7,804 nt of DNA from Anaerolineales bacterium (GCA_016928525.1 JAFGKO010000393.1:1-7804), one strand, 5' to 3'; counted from the stretch's first letter, positions 1 through 6,384 are shown. Notes: generated by a model not told the origin, from the letters alone. Translations and numbers: made by a program.

Positions 1-4
1 CACT

Positions 5-90
5 GATGCGTTGCCTTTTTGCAGTCTGATATTGAATTTCAAAAAGCCACTTCCTAAATATTACCCTAAAGAAATCAATACCTTAGGAGA
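5..90 (+). repeat. Left copy of the duplicated HTH gene 5' region
   Basis: Positions 5-90 align without gaps to 7717-7802. The first 24 bases differ at one position, the last 29 (62-90) differ at one position, and the 33 bases between them match at only 14. By hand count this is 65 of 86 identical. The pattern of two conserved blocks around a diverged block fits protein-level selection on a gene family better than a recent DNA duplication. Confidence 0.8.
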
Positions 91-481
91 TCACCTCAGA
101 AAGCGAAGATTGGACCTAGGGCTACTTCAGAGGCAAGTGGCCGAGAAAATCGGCGCACATAAGCAAACCATCACCAATTGGGAAAGGCAACGGACCCTGC
201 CCGAAATTCGGTTCATTGCCCCCATTATCGAGTTCCTTGGATATGATCCATTTCCGGAACCGGAGACCTTTCCGGAAAAGCTAAAAGCTTACCGCTGGAA
301 GCTGGGATTATCGCAGGCGAAATTGGCTATCAAATTGGGAATTGATCCGGGGACACCTGGAAACTGGGAGAGAAAGAGGCACAAGCCCACGAAAATGTAT
401 CGAAAGTTGATCAATGAATTTCTTGAGGGGAGGCGCTCTATAAGAAATGAATTGCGAAATGGGAATGCGCCCTCGGATTGA
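11..481 (+). CDS. Double XRE-type helix-turn-helix protein
   Basis: The 156-residue product contains two tandem HTH domains of the XRE/Cro-CI class and nothing else recognisable. Domain 1 spans about residues 24-80 (LGDHLRKRR, then LLQRQVAEKIG, then the NWER motif at 56-59). Domain 2 spans about 88-138 (KLKAYRWKLGLSQ, then a second NWER at 118-121). The tail after residue 139 is basic. A DNA-binding role follows from the family; the target is unknown. The N-terminus is a short PFCSL...KPL...YPK leader before the first HTH, and the same leader recurs in the second copy at the right end of the window. The start is a TTG at 11. The frame stays open to the window edge, so the true start may lie upstream. 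The ATG at 6 is in another frame and stops after seven codons. No clear ribosome binding site is visible. A long hairpin begins three bases after the stop codon. Confidence 0.85.
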   Translation: MPFCSLILNFKKPLPKYYPKEINTLGDHLRKRRLDLGLLQRQVAEKIGAHKQTITNWERQRTLPEIRFIAPIIEFLGYDPFPEPETFPEKLKAYRWKLGLSQAKLAIKLGIDPGTPGNWERKRHKPTKMYRKLINEFLEGRRSIRNELRNGNAPSD

Positions 482-483
482 TC

Positions 484-552
484 AAACTCCCTTCGCAGCG
501 TTTTGGCAATGCTCCATAAAAACCTAAAAAGGAAGCATGCCGCAGGGAGTTT
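484..552. repeat. Long imperfect hairpin downstream of the HTH gene
   Basis: AAACTCCCT at 484-492 is perfectly complementary to AGGGAGTTT at 544-552. Inside it, 505-515 (GGC, bulged A, ATGCT, CC) pairs with 531-541 (GG, bulged A, AGCAT, GCC). The loop at 516-530 is A-rich. There is no T-tract after the right arm, so it is not a standard intrinsic terminator for the HTH gene. It could be an RNA processing or stability element, or a boundary of a mobile unit. Confidence 0.55.
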
Positions 553-1302
553 AAGTTGTAGTCGAAGCTTCGATCCCCCCCCGATTTTGTATCTCTGGTA
601 AGGCGACATTCTTCGGAGACCGGAACAAGCCTGCCAGACCCTATTTTCTGGTTTGCCGACCATACATCATTGTGAAGGAACTCCAGGGATCAACTTCCTT
701 GAACGGGACTTGAACTAAGCCGCTGTGCGGCGGACGCTTCCCGTGCGTGGTTCCTACAGGGGCGGAGAAATCACGATACTTTGGGGTCATCAGGAGGTTT
801 CTGCGCTTCGGGTGTGCTATGAGGGGGAAGTTATGAGCGGCAATCCAGAATCAAACTGGCAAAATCCGCATCAGAGCATCTCACCGCAAATGGCTCTTCT
901 GCAACAATTTCCAATTCAATTCCCATAGGTCCCCGCGTCCGGCGCAAACGTCAGCGGCCCCCTTCAAGTCGTTGTATCGAGAGCGAACCGCGGGGCTGGT
1001 CTTTTTTCGGGATTTTGTGCTGTTGGTGCGCTCCCGATACAACTCTAGGACTTCTAGGACTTATGGGGCATGTCGGGATTTCACTTCCACGATAAGCGTA
1101 ATACATCCATGAGAAGCTACCTGAAAGATCATGTTAACTTCCCGGCCTCTCTAAATCACAGCCGTGAGCTGGCCGACTTCGGTTAGAATCGAGAGTCAAC
1201 TTGCCCCGGAATAAGCACTGACCCACACGAATGCTCCGGGAATCGCCTGCTTTCCAAATGTTTGTGCAATCCCCGAGACGTCGGTGGTTCGCTCTCCACC
1301 CT
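553..1302. other. Non-coding stretch with scattered inverted repeats
   Basis: I see no convincing gene here. The longest open frames have unnatural composition and no recognisable family. Visible items are a 12 bp palindrome (TCGAAGCTTCGA, 562-573), a C8 run at 575-582, a compact multi-stem element at 712-753, a large inverted repeat at 966-1062, and a bulged hairpin at 1205-1240. The last pairs CCCGG (1205-1209) with CCGGG (1236-1240), and AGCA (1214-1217) with TGCT (1232-1235). It sits about 60 bp beyond the stop codon of the minus-strand secreted protein gene but has no T-tract. The stretch may be decayed mobile DNA. Confidence 0.5.
966..1062. repeat. 15-bp inverted repeat with adjoining 9-bp tandem repeat
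   Basis: GTTGTATCGAGAGCG at 971-985 matches the reverse complement of 1029-1043 at 14 of 15 positions, with a 43-base spacer that contains a T6 run. Outside it, AAGTC at 966-970 can also pair with GACTT inside the tandem duplication CTAGGACTT x2 (1045-1053 and 1054-1062), across a short bulge. The arms are too long for chance to be comfortable. No T-tract follows the right arm, so a terminator reading is weak. Confidence 0.55.
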
Positions 1303-1788
1303 CTACTCAGTGGCTCTCTTCGCAACGATCTTTTGCGGCGGCGGCGGTTGCCCGCCCGCAGCGCCCGGAGGGCCCGGAGGCGTCACACCCGGGGGATACT
1401 TGGTCTCCGCCGCAAAAACGATCTCATTTCCGGAGATCTTGCCTGTGTAAATCGTCCTTACTTCATTTCCCATCATATTACTGACGATCACAAAAGAGAT
1501 GTCGTCACCGCTGACTTTTCCCTCCGATATTTCCTGGGGATTTGCGCTCTGGGTTTTGAGCGTGCCGGTCATCTTAGGTTTCCCTTTTTCCTCAAAGGTA
1601 GCGAAATAGACCTGCTGGTTCGCGATGGTGCCGGTCAACTTGTCGCCAGAGACTTTGAACATGAAGATACGCTCTGATTGTGATCCTGATGGGCTTGTCA
1701 TTTGAGCAACCCATTTGCCGCTGATGTCAGCGGCAAATGCCGCCGCCACAAATAGCATTGTCGCCAACAATACAATGCATCTTCTCAT
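1303..1788 (-). CDS. Small secreted SGKW-type hypothetical protein
   Basis: The 161-residue product starts with a clear signal peptide: MRR, then a hydrophobic run to about residue 18, with likely cleavage after AFA (residue 19). The mature part opens with ADISGKW and contains three similar beta-type units, VSGDKLTGT, VSGDDISFV and ISGNEIVFA. This suggests a small beta-sandwich or barrel outside the cytoplasm. A proline/glycine-rich stretch (PPGVTPPGPP and following) precedes the end, KIVAKRATE. I know similar proteins from Acidobacteriota genomes, where their function is unknown. I chose the ATG at 1788 over an upstream in-frame start at 1845 for three reasons: the signal peptide begins there, a GGGAAGGGA ribosome binding site lies just upstream, and the likely transcription start falls between the two starts. 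The gene appears to be a single transcription unit. Confidence 0.8.
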   Translation of the reverse strand: MRRCIVLLATMLFVAAAFAADISGKWVAQMTSPSGSQSERIFMFKVSGDKLTGTIANQQVYFATFEEKGKPKMTGTLKTQSANPQEISEGKVSGDDISFVIVSNMMGNEVRTIYTGKISGNEIVFAAETKYPPGVTPPGPPGAAGGQPPPPQKIVAKRATE

Positions 1789-1830
1789 AGGTCCCTTCCC
1801 TCTTTGATTGATGGTTATTCTCCTTTGTTG

Positions 1831-1859
1831 ATGGTAAGACAACATCCTGAGCTTTTCAA
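1831..1859 (-). promoter_or_regulatory. Probable sigma-70 promoter for the secreted protein gene
   Basis: On the minus strand, TTGAAA (1859-1854) and TACCAT (1836-1831) are separated by 17 bases, matching the -35 and -10 consensus at 5 of 6 and 4 of 6 positions. Transcription would start near 1824, about 35 bases before the ATG at 1788. That supports the shorter start of the gene. Confidence 0.5.
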
Positions 1860-2495
1860 GCGTCTCGGCAGTCTAGGGCAAACAGCCGCCCAATTCCGCT
1901 AGGATGTTTGTGCGTCGCCAAGGCGAGCATCCATGCATTTTGTTACGCAGGTTCCTTGAAAGTTGCCGAGGCTTGATCACAAGAATACGCCAATTATTGG
2001 CAGCTGTGAATAGGCCCGCACTAGTTCCTTGAATTTCTCGTTGCACTGTTTTGTTCCCTCCTCAAAACCGAATTTGCAGATAGCTATGGATACAGTCCTG
2101 GGGACACATCACGTTAGTCACCCAAAAACTGATCAGAAAGGAGCGATGAAAATGAGCATATTCACGGCAATTGGAGGAGCGGTCATCCGGTGCCTCGTGC
2201 AAGTGAACCCTGGTCCTTCCCGAAAACGGTTTCTGCATCAGGACTACCGGAAATGTGTCAATAGCAGCCCTTATAGTTGGTCTCCGTACTAGCAATCGAA
2301 AAGAGATCCCCTTAGCGCCGTTCCGTTTGCCGAACCAGCAAATTGGAGGTATAGTCGGCATATCGGAAAAGTGGATCTCCTGTCCAACTTCCCAGAAACG
2401 GAGACGTAAACCAAGCCTTAAATGGAGTTCGATTGGGAAAAGACCGGAGTGTTTGTGATTGCCAAGGTTCGAACATCAAAGATGAAATCTGAAAA
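1860..2495. other. Non-coding stretch between divergent gene groups
   Basis: No gene can be supported. The stretch includes a stem around TCGCCAAGGCGA (1915-1926) extended by TGC/GCA, and an operator-like palindrome GCCAAT-T-ATTGGC at 1989-2001. A short frame starts at ATG 2152 and stops at 2292, with AAGGAG 8 bases upstream of its start. Its 46-residue product has no recognisable family and no hydrophobic or charge pattern that argues for a real protein. I found no terminator for the minus-strand unit that ends at 2496. Confidence 0.45.
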
Positions 2496-2849
2496 TTAAG
2501 AAGCGGTAGTGAAGCTCTCTTTAGGCTCCTCCTTTTCGTTCTCTTCTTTTTCTTTGCGCCTCTTTTCGACCCGCACCAGAGCCGCGATTCTCGCAATTTC
2601 CTGCCGCGCCGCGGCTACTTCGCCCCCACTTTCTCTGGTCTGTTGCAGGCACACATTCACACGAGCTCTGCTTCCAAACCCGTTGCACAGTGCATCCAGA
2701 TTGGCTAGAAGCATTTCGTTTTGGCGCAAGCTACCGCCCTTAACGATAACAAAAACAGACCGTGCAAAAGATTCCCGAAACCCGGCGTCCCAACCCCACC
2801 GCTGGACTTCCGTCCGGATGTGTGCCCCACTGGTATCTCGCGACAGCAA
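2496..2849 (-). CDS. Hypothetical protein with charged C-terminal tail
   Basis: I do not recognise this protein. From a TTG at 2849 it has 117 residues. It contains a hydrophobic strand-like segment (RSVFVIVKGG), a helical middle (NEMLLANLDALC) and a long charged helix or coiled coil (EVAAARQEIARIAALV, then KRRKEKEENEKEE) before the TAA stop. The frame is open as far as 2984, but its first part is the shadow of the upstream membrane protein gene. The TTG lies 16 bases after that gene's stop and follows a purine run (GAGAGAGA), so I favour it. An ATG at 2714 would give a shorter product of 72 residues. The position suggests cotranscription with the membrane protein. The charged tail could be cytoplasmic, but no function can be given. 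The opposite strand also has a long open frame, which lowers confidence. Confidence 0.4.
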   Translation of the reverse strand: MLSRDTSGAHIRTEVQRWGWDAGFRESFARSVFVIVKGGSLRQNEMLLANLDALCNGFGSRARVNVCLQQTRESGGEVAAARQEIARIAALVRVEKRRKEKEENEKEEPKESFTTAS

Positions 2850-2865
2850 TCTCTCTCTGCCCGCA

Positions 2866-3222
2866 CTAGGTCGGCTTATGGCCTGTGCGCGCCAGCGCGT
2901 AGATACTGCGAAGCGCCACAACAATTGTCGCCGGCACCACCAGCAACAGGATCGCAGTGAATATGCGCCCAAGTACAGGACCAATGCCCCCCACTTGGGT
3001 GATTATATTGTTGCTACTGGTAAAGCCAGATACAATCACGAGCACCAGTGCGGCGAGCAGAAAGGGTTGCGTTTCGGTGGTAGCGACGTTTAGCAAACCG
3101 ATGACCAGTCCGAGGACGATCAGCACGGAGGTCAGCCAAGGGTTCAACTGAGTGAAGATGGCAACGACAATAGCCAGAACCACCCCCACGATGAAGGCCC
3201 AACTACCGATCCTTTGGAGCAT
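2866..3222 (-). CDS. Four-helix integral membrane protein
   Basis: The 118-residue product is almost entirely hydrophobic. Four membrane segments are visible at about residues 7-24, 30-46, 52-72 and 85-105, with short polar links (FTQLNPW, ATTETQ, TSSNNIITQVGG) and a basic C-terminus (ALARTGHKPT). Similar short membrane proteins of unknown function occur in both bacteria and archaea; I cannot name a substrate. The start is secure: AAGGAGG (3234-3228) lies five bases upstream of the ATG, and a good promoter lies further upstream. It is the first gene of a likely two-gene unit, with the charged hypothetical protein 16 bases downstream. Confidence 0.8.
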   Translation of the reverse strand: MLQRIGSWAFIVGVVLAIVVAIFTQLNPWLTSVLIVLGLVIGLLNVATTETQPFLLAALVLVIVSGFTSSNNIITQVGGIGPVLGRIFTAILLLVVPATIVVALRSIYALARTGHKPT

Positions 3223-3227
3223 ATATA

Positions 3228-3323
3228 CCTCCTTTTGCGAGAGTCTTGCCGGCTCAGGTACAAGAAGTGTGACAAATAAATCTTGAGTGAGGTCATGTTA
3301 GCTGCATCGATCCACTAAGTCAA
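3228..3323 (-). promoter_or_regulatory. Promoter and strong RBS of the membrane protein gene
   Basis: On the minus strand, TTGACT (3323-3318) and TAACAT (3300-3295) are spaced by exactly 17 bases, close to the -35 and -10 consensus. The ribosome binding site AAGGAGG occupies 3234-3228, with five bases to the ATG at 3222. The leader between them is about 65 bases with no obvious regulatory fold. Confidence 0.55.
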
Positions 3324-3369
3324 TATGTTTGTCATCAGCACAGCGATTCTGCATCGGTGGTGGTAAGCA

Positions 3370-3594
3370 GGTATTGTCAAGTTGAGGCGATGCGGGCAGA
3401 CTGGGTGGATGAACAACAATGCGCCCAGCTATCACGGATACCGATTTCCGCCAGAAATCATCAGGCCATGCTGTTTGGCTTTACCACCGTTTCTGCCTGA
3501 GCCTCCGAGATGTTGAGGACCTGCTCGCACAGCGCGGGATCATAAGGTCTTTGGGCGGCGGTTTTGCCCTTTTCATATTCATTGACACCGTGCC
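3370..3594 (+). mobile_element. Internally deleted IS6-family element relic
   Basis: A broken IS6-type transposase start (about 3439-3568) is bracketed by imperfect inverted ends. CAGG-TAT-TGTCAA at 3368-3380 corresponds to the reverse complement of 3582-3596, CAGG-CACGG-TGTCAA. The outer four and inner six bases match exactly and the middle differs by two bases in length. Intact IS6-family elements are about 0.7-0.9 kb, so most of the catalytic core is missing. I see no matching 8 bp target duplications beside the ends, which suggests an old insertion or wrongly placed ends. The family call rests on the protein fragment; the terminal-repeat reading is an inference. Confidence 0.5.
3419..3568 (+). 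pseudogene. IS6-family transposase, N-terminal fragment, frameshifted
   Basis: The translated segment HAVWLYHRFCLSLRDVEDLL followed by AQRGI is the characteristic N-terminal helix-turn-helix region of IS6-family DDE transposases. The expected preceding residues, YRFPPEII, are present at 3439-3462 but in another frame. Removing one G at 3464-3465 joins them as YRFPPEII-S-HAVWLYHRF. After RGII (to 3544) the expected next stretch is missing, and a piece reading FGRRF (3550-3564) appears in a third frame, as expected after a small internal deletion. The DDE catalytic domain is absent. The fragment cannot encode an active transposase. Confidence 0.7.
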
Positions 3595-3610
3595 TGTTCA
3601 GTGTTAGCTT
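3582..3610 (+). promoter_or_regulatory. Probable promoter of the B12-receptor unit
   Basis: TTGACA (3582-3587) is a perfect -35 hexamer. It is followed at exactly 17 bases by TAGCTT (3605-3610), a weak -10 that keeps the first two bases and the last one. Transcription would start near 3617, just before the riboswitch. The -35 lies inside the right terminal repeat proposed for the IS6 relic. Confidence 0.5.
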
Positions 3611-3633
3611 GCGTCCCGGATTTTATTTTTTAA

Positions 3634-3830
3634 GAATTGGTGGTTCTCGTGGTGCCCCGAAGAGGTCGGGGATAAAAGGAAAGGCCGTGCAAATCGGCCG
3701 CGGTCCCGCCACTGTGATCGGCGAGCCGTATCCTCTATGGCGTGAGCGCTAGCCACTGTCCCGCTTGGCGAGATGGGAAGGCTGAGGATGCGGCGATAAC
3801 CCGAAAGTCAGGAAGCCTGCCCGGGAGCTG
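3634..3830 (+). promoter_or_regulatory. Cobalamin riboswitch
   Basis: The leader carries the conserved blocks of the cobalamin aptamer in the right order. These are GGTGCCCCGAAGAGGTCGGG (3651-3670), GGTCCCGCCACTGTGA (3702-3717), GCCACTG (3752-3758), GGGAAGGC (3775-3782), and a B12 box AGTCAGGAAGCCTGCC (3806-3821). Such RNAs bind adenosylcobalamin or related cobamides and repress B12 uptake or synthesis genes. Here the aptamer precedes an intrinsic terminator and a BtuB-like receptor gene, so transcriptional attenuation is the likely mode. The outer limits are approximate because the closing stem is not sharply defined. CTCAGCC at 3834-3840 is perfectly complementary to GGCTGAG at 3780-3786 and may be part of the fold. 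Confidence 0.93.
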
Positions 3831-3880
3831 CAACTCAGCCTAACTCTTCGACGGAAAGAGTCCTGGGGAAGACCAGCGAG

Positions 3881-3919
3881 GCCTTCCGATTCCGATTCGA
3901 GGGATTGGGAGGCTTTTTT
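3881..3919 (+). terminator. Intrinsic terminator, riboswitch expression platform
   Basis: GCCTTCCGATTCC (3881-3893) pairs along its whole length (with G-U pairs) with GGGATTGGGAGGC (3901-3913), around a 7-base loop, and T6 follows at 3914-3919. It lies about 60 bases after the B12 box and 78 bases before the start codon. Its left arm GCCTTCC is exactly complementary to GGAAGGC (3776-3782) in the aptamer core, so a competing antiterminator pairing is possible when no cobamide is bound. Confidence 0.85.
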
Positions 3920-3962
3920 GTTTCTGCCCATCGCCTCCTCTCGACTCCTTCCATTAACGACA

Positions 3963-3989
3963 CCCCGTCGCGAGAGCGGGGAGAAGGAG
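3963..3989 (+). promoter_or_regulatory. RBS of the receptor gene with adjacent hairpin
   Basis: AAGGAG at 3984-3989 lies eight bases before the ATG at 3998 and fixes that start. Immediately upstream, CCCCG (3963-3967) can pair with CGGGG (3977-3981), with a further T-G pair, around a short loop. The stem ends two bases before the ribosome binding site. It may expose the site or act as a second control point; the sequence alone does not decide. Confidence 0.5.
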
Positions 3990-3997
3990 TTCCGTCC

Positions 3998-6205
3998 ATG
4001 TTCGTCAGAATTTGCTTTGCAAAGGCCTTGTTATGCATCCTGTTTTTGTCTCTTGGCATAGGCGTTGCGCGCGCTGCAACGCTGACAGGGACCGTTTTTG
4101 ATCCTAATGGAGCCGTTGTGGCAGGTGCCAAAGTCAGCTTGCTTTCGTCTTTATCAGTCCGAGACACATGCAAAACCGATGCGCGCGGCCACTACCAGTT
4201 TACCGGCTTGCTTTCAGGATCGTATCAACTGGCAGCCAGTGCGCCAGGATTCTCGACCTCTTCCACCACAATTCAATTGGCCAAGGACGAAAACCGCACA
4301 TTCGACCTGCGGCTTGAACTGAGTGCCCTTGTTCAGGAAGTGGTCGTCTCCGCTTCCCTGGGAGGCGTACTCACCACCCAGCTTGGCTCGTCGGTCGACG
4401 TGATCACGCGCCGGGAAATGGATGATCGAGCCGCGCAGAGCGTGCTCGAAGTATTGCGGGCAGTTCCAGGCATTGAAGTGAACCAGTCCGGCCGGCGCGG
4501 TGGAGTGGCGGGTCTTTTCGTCCGCGGCGGCAATTCCAATTACAATCTGGTGATGATTGACGGCATGCCGCTGAACCAGTTTGGCGGGTCCTTTGACTTT
4601 GCGCCCCTGGCCACCGACGGCTTGGAACGCGTGGAAATGACGCGCGGTCCCCAGAGTGCCCTTTATGGATCGAATGCCGTCACTAGCGTCATCAACCTGG
4701 TCAGTCGAAGAGGACAGGGGCCGCCGCACTTTACCATCTTAGCCGAGGGCGGAAGTTACAATACGCGCCGCTTTGGCGTGGATGGCAGCGGTCTGTACCG
4801 CGGCCTGTGGTGGGCCGCAAGCCTTTCACGGCTCGACTCTAGCGGCACCGTTCCCAATGACAATTTTCGCAACCAGGCTGCATTCTTGAGCCTCGGCTAT
4901 CAGCGTAGCTCGCGGCGGCAACTGGATTTCCATTTTTATGGAAACGCTAACGACGCGGGCGCGCCGGGCCCGTACGGCTCGGATCCCAAGAACTATTTCT
5001 CAGGCCTCGACAAGATTTCGCGCAACAAGCAGAACCTGTTTGCTTATCACGGCAGCTACTCCGAGCAGTTCTCATCCCGCTTTCGCCAGGTAATCTCCGC
5101 AGGTGTGGCCATCAACGACTACTATTTTCGTTCGCCGTGGGGTGATTCCTACTCGGACAACCTGCGCGACGGCTTCAACACGCGCAGCGAGGTTACCGTC
5201 TCCACAAAGGATTTTCTAGTCTTCGGATTCGAATACAACCGCGAACAGTTCGAGAACACCTATGTCGCCGATGCGGATTTCAAACCGTTCCTGTTGCCGC
5301 GGACCAGCTTGGCCCTCTTTGTGGAGAACCGGTGGAATCCTACACGCCGCTGGTTTGTAACCGCGGGGCTAAGAGCGGACAACATCCGCACACGCGAACT
5401 GCCCGGCGACGGCTGGGCACGGCCGCTCATTCCAAAGAGCTCCGTTACTCAAATCAACCCGCGCGTGGCGGTAGCTTTTCTTTGGGACGATGCCACGCGG
5501 CTGCACGGAAGCTTCGGCACCGGCATCCGTGCGCCCAATGGGTTCGAGTTGGCGTTTACCAATAACCCGAAAATAAAGCCCGAAAAGAGCATCAGCATGG
5601 ATGCAGGCATAGAGCAGAGGTTCTTCCGTGACCGGGCCGTCGTGGATGTGACCTATTTTTACAACCGATTTGAAGATCAGATCGTGACGCTCGGCGGCTC
5701 GCTCAGCCATCTCAGCACTTGGACTTCAGATAACCTGGGCAATGCACGCGCCCAGGGCCTGGAGACCAGAGTGCGCGTCCGTCCCACTGCCGCGCTCGAG
5801 GTCGGCGGCCACTATACGCACTTGGCAAGTGCCCTGCTGGCGCTTGGCGACAGCACCGTGGTTCCAGCTCCCTTTTATGTGGGCCAAGAGCTCTTGCGTC
5901 GTCCCAAACACTCCGCAGGTTTCTATGCCACCTGGTGTCGCGGCCCCCTGATGCTTAACCTAAACAGCTACATACGGGGCGGGGTTCTCGATACGGAACC
6001 TAACTTCGGCGCTTTTGGAGGATTGTTCCCAAATAAGGGCTACACGCTGATGAACATGGGATTCACTTATCAGCTTCCCCGAGGCGTGGAACTCTATGGA
6101 CGCTTGAATAATTTTTTGAATTGCAGGTATGAGGAGGTTCTCGGTTACCCAGCCCTGCGCTTGAACTTTATGGCTGGCATTCGCATCAATATGCCAGCAC
6201 AGTAG
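3998..6205 (+). CDS. btuB: BtuB-like TonB-dependent cobalamin receptor
   Basis: The 735-residue product is an outer-membrane active transporter, probably for vitamin B12 or other cobamides, energised through TonB. A signal peptide covers residues 1-26 (cleavage after ARA). A carboxypeptidase-regulatory-like Ig-type domain (TLTGTVFDPNGAVVAGAKV) covers about 28-108. A TonB-box-like EVVVSA lies at 114-119. The plug domain at about 130-242 carries VLRAVPGIEV, the BtuB-like LFVRGGNSNYNLVMIDGMPL and RVEMTRGPQSALYGSNAV. The beta-barrel fills the rest and ends in LRLNFMAGIRINMPAQ. The last residue is Q, not the usual aromatic. I chose the ATG at 3998 because it has a ribosome binding site and begins the signal peptide. 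The cobalamin riboswitch upstream strongly supports the substrate. No btuC, btuD or btuF partner lies downstream in the window. Confidence 0.88.
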   Translation: MFVRICFAKALLCILFLSLGIGVARAATLTGTVFDPNGAVVAGAKVSLLSSLSVRDTCKTDARGHYQFTGLLSGSYQLAASAPGFSTSSTTIQLAKDENRTFDLRLELSALVQEVVVSASLGGVLTTQLGSSVDVITRREMDDRAAQSVLEVLRAVPGIEVNQSGRRGGVAGLFVRGGNSNYNLVMIDGMPLNQFGGSFDFAPLATDGLERVEMTRGPQSALYGSNAVTSVINLVSRRGQGPPHFTILAEGGSYNTRRFGVDGSGLYRGLWWAASLSRLDSSGTVPNDNFRNQAAFLSLGYQRSSRRQLDFHFYGNANDAGAPGPYGSDPKNYFSGLDKISRNKQNLFAYHGSYSEQFSSRFRQVISAGVAINDYYFRSPWGDSYSDNLRDGFNTRSEVTVSTKDFLVFGFEYNREQFENTYVADADFKPFLLPRTSLALFVENRWNPTRRWFVTAGLRADNIRTRELPGDGWARPLIPKSSVTQINPRVAVAFLWDDATRLHGSFGTGIRAPNGFELAFTNNPKIKPEKSISMDAGIEQRFFRDRAVVDVTYFYNRFEDQIVTLGGSLSHLSTWTSDNLGNARAQGLETRVRVRPTAALEVGGHYTHLASALLALGDSTVVPAPFYVGQELLRRPKHSAGFYATWCRGPLMLNLNSYIRGGVLDTEPNFGAFGGLFPNKGYTLMNMGFTYQLPRGVELYGRLNNFLNCRYEEVLGYPALRLNFMAGIRINMPAQ

Positions 6206-6384
6206 TATGTGGCGCACCGCGGGTGGAAACTGCCTTTCCTTTAAGATGCAGGATCTTGCTGGCGCTGGAAACAAAAGTGCGGACAACATTTCGATGACCA
6301 TCTGGACGATATGACATTCAACACAATCGCTCGATGAGCTAATCGGTACTTTGAAAGCGCACCAAATCGAGGATCTGGTTGCAT

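Noticed and set aside
705..770. Group II intron domain V-like sequence (AAGCCGC ... GTGGTTC)
   Set aside because: The basal helix resembles domain V, but the upper stem pairs poorly, there is no GNRA tetraloop and no reverse transcriptase gene nearby.
725..928. Open frame of 67 codons in the left non-coding stretch
   Set aside because: No ribosome binding site at its start, no family resemblance, and it overlaps the multi-stem element.
986..1015. Possible intrinsic terminator before the T6 run near 1002-1007
   Set aside because: Only a short, poorly paired stem precedes the T-run; the better pairing in this area is the larger inverted repeat that encloses it.
2146..2292. Short plus-strand frame with a Shine-Dalgarno-like AAGGAG
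   Set aside because: The 46-48-residue product has no recognisable motif, and the sequence around it shows no coding pattern. It remains possible but unsupported.
2465..2474. GGTTCGAAC resembling a tRNA T-loop
   Set aside because: The flanking bases do not form a T-stem, and no acceptor or anticodon arms are visible upstream.
2509..3093. Long plus-strand open frame opposite the membrane protein unit
   Set aside because: Its composition is Ser/Arg/His-rich and without family features. The minus strand has a strong ribosome binding site, promoter and clear transmembrane segments over the same DNA.
3905..3997. Upstream TTG start extending the receptor by 31 residues
   Set aside because: It begins inside the terminator's right arm, has no ribosome binding site and would bury the signal peptide.
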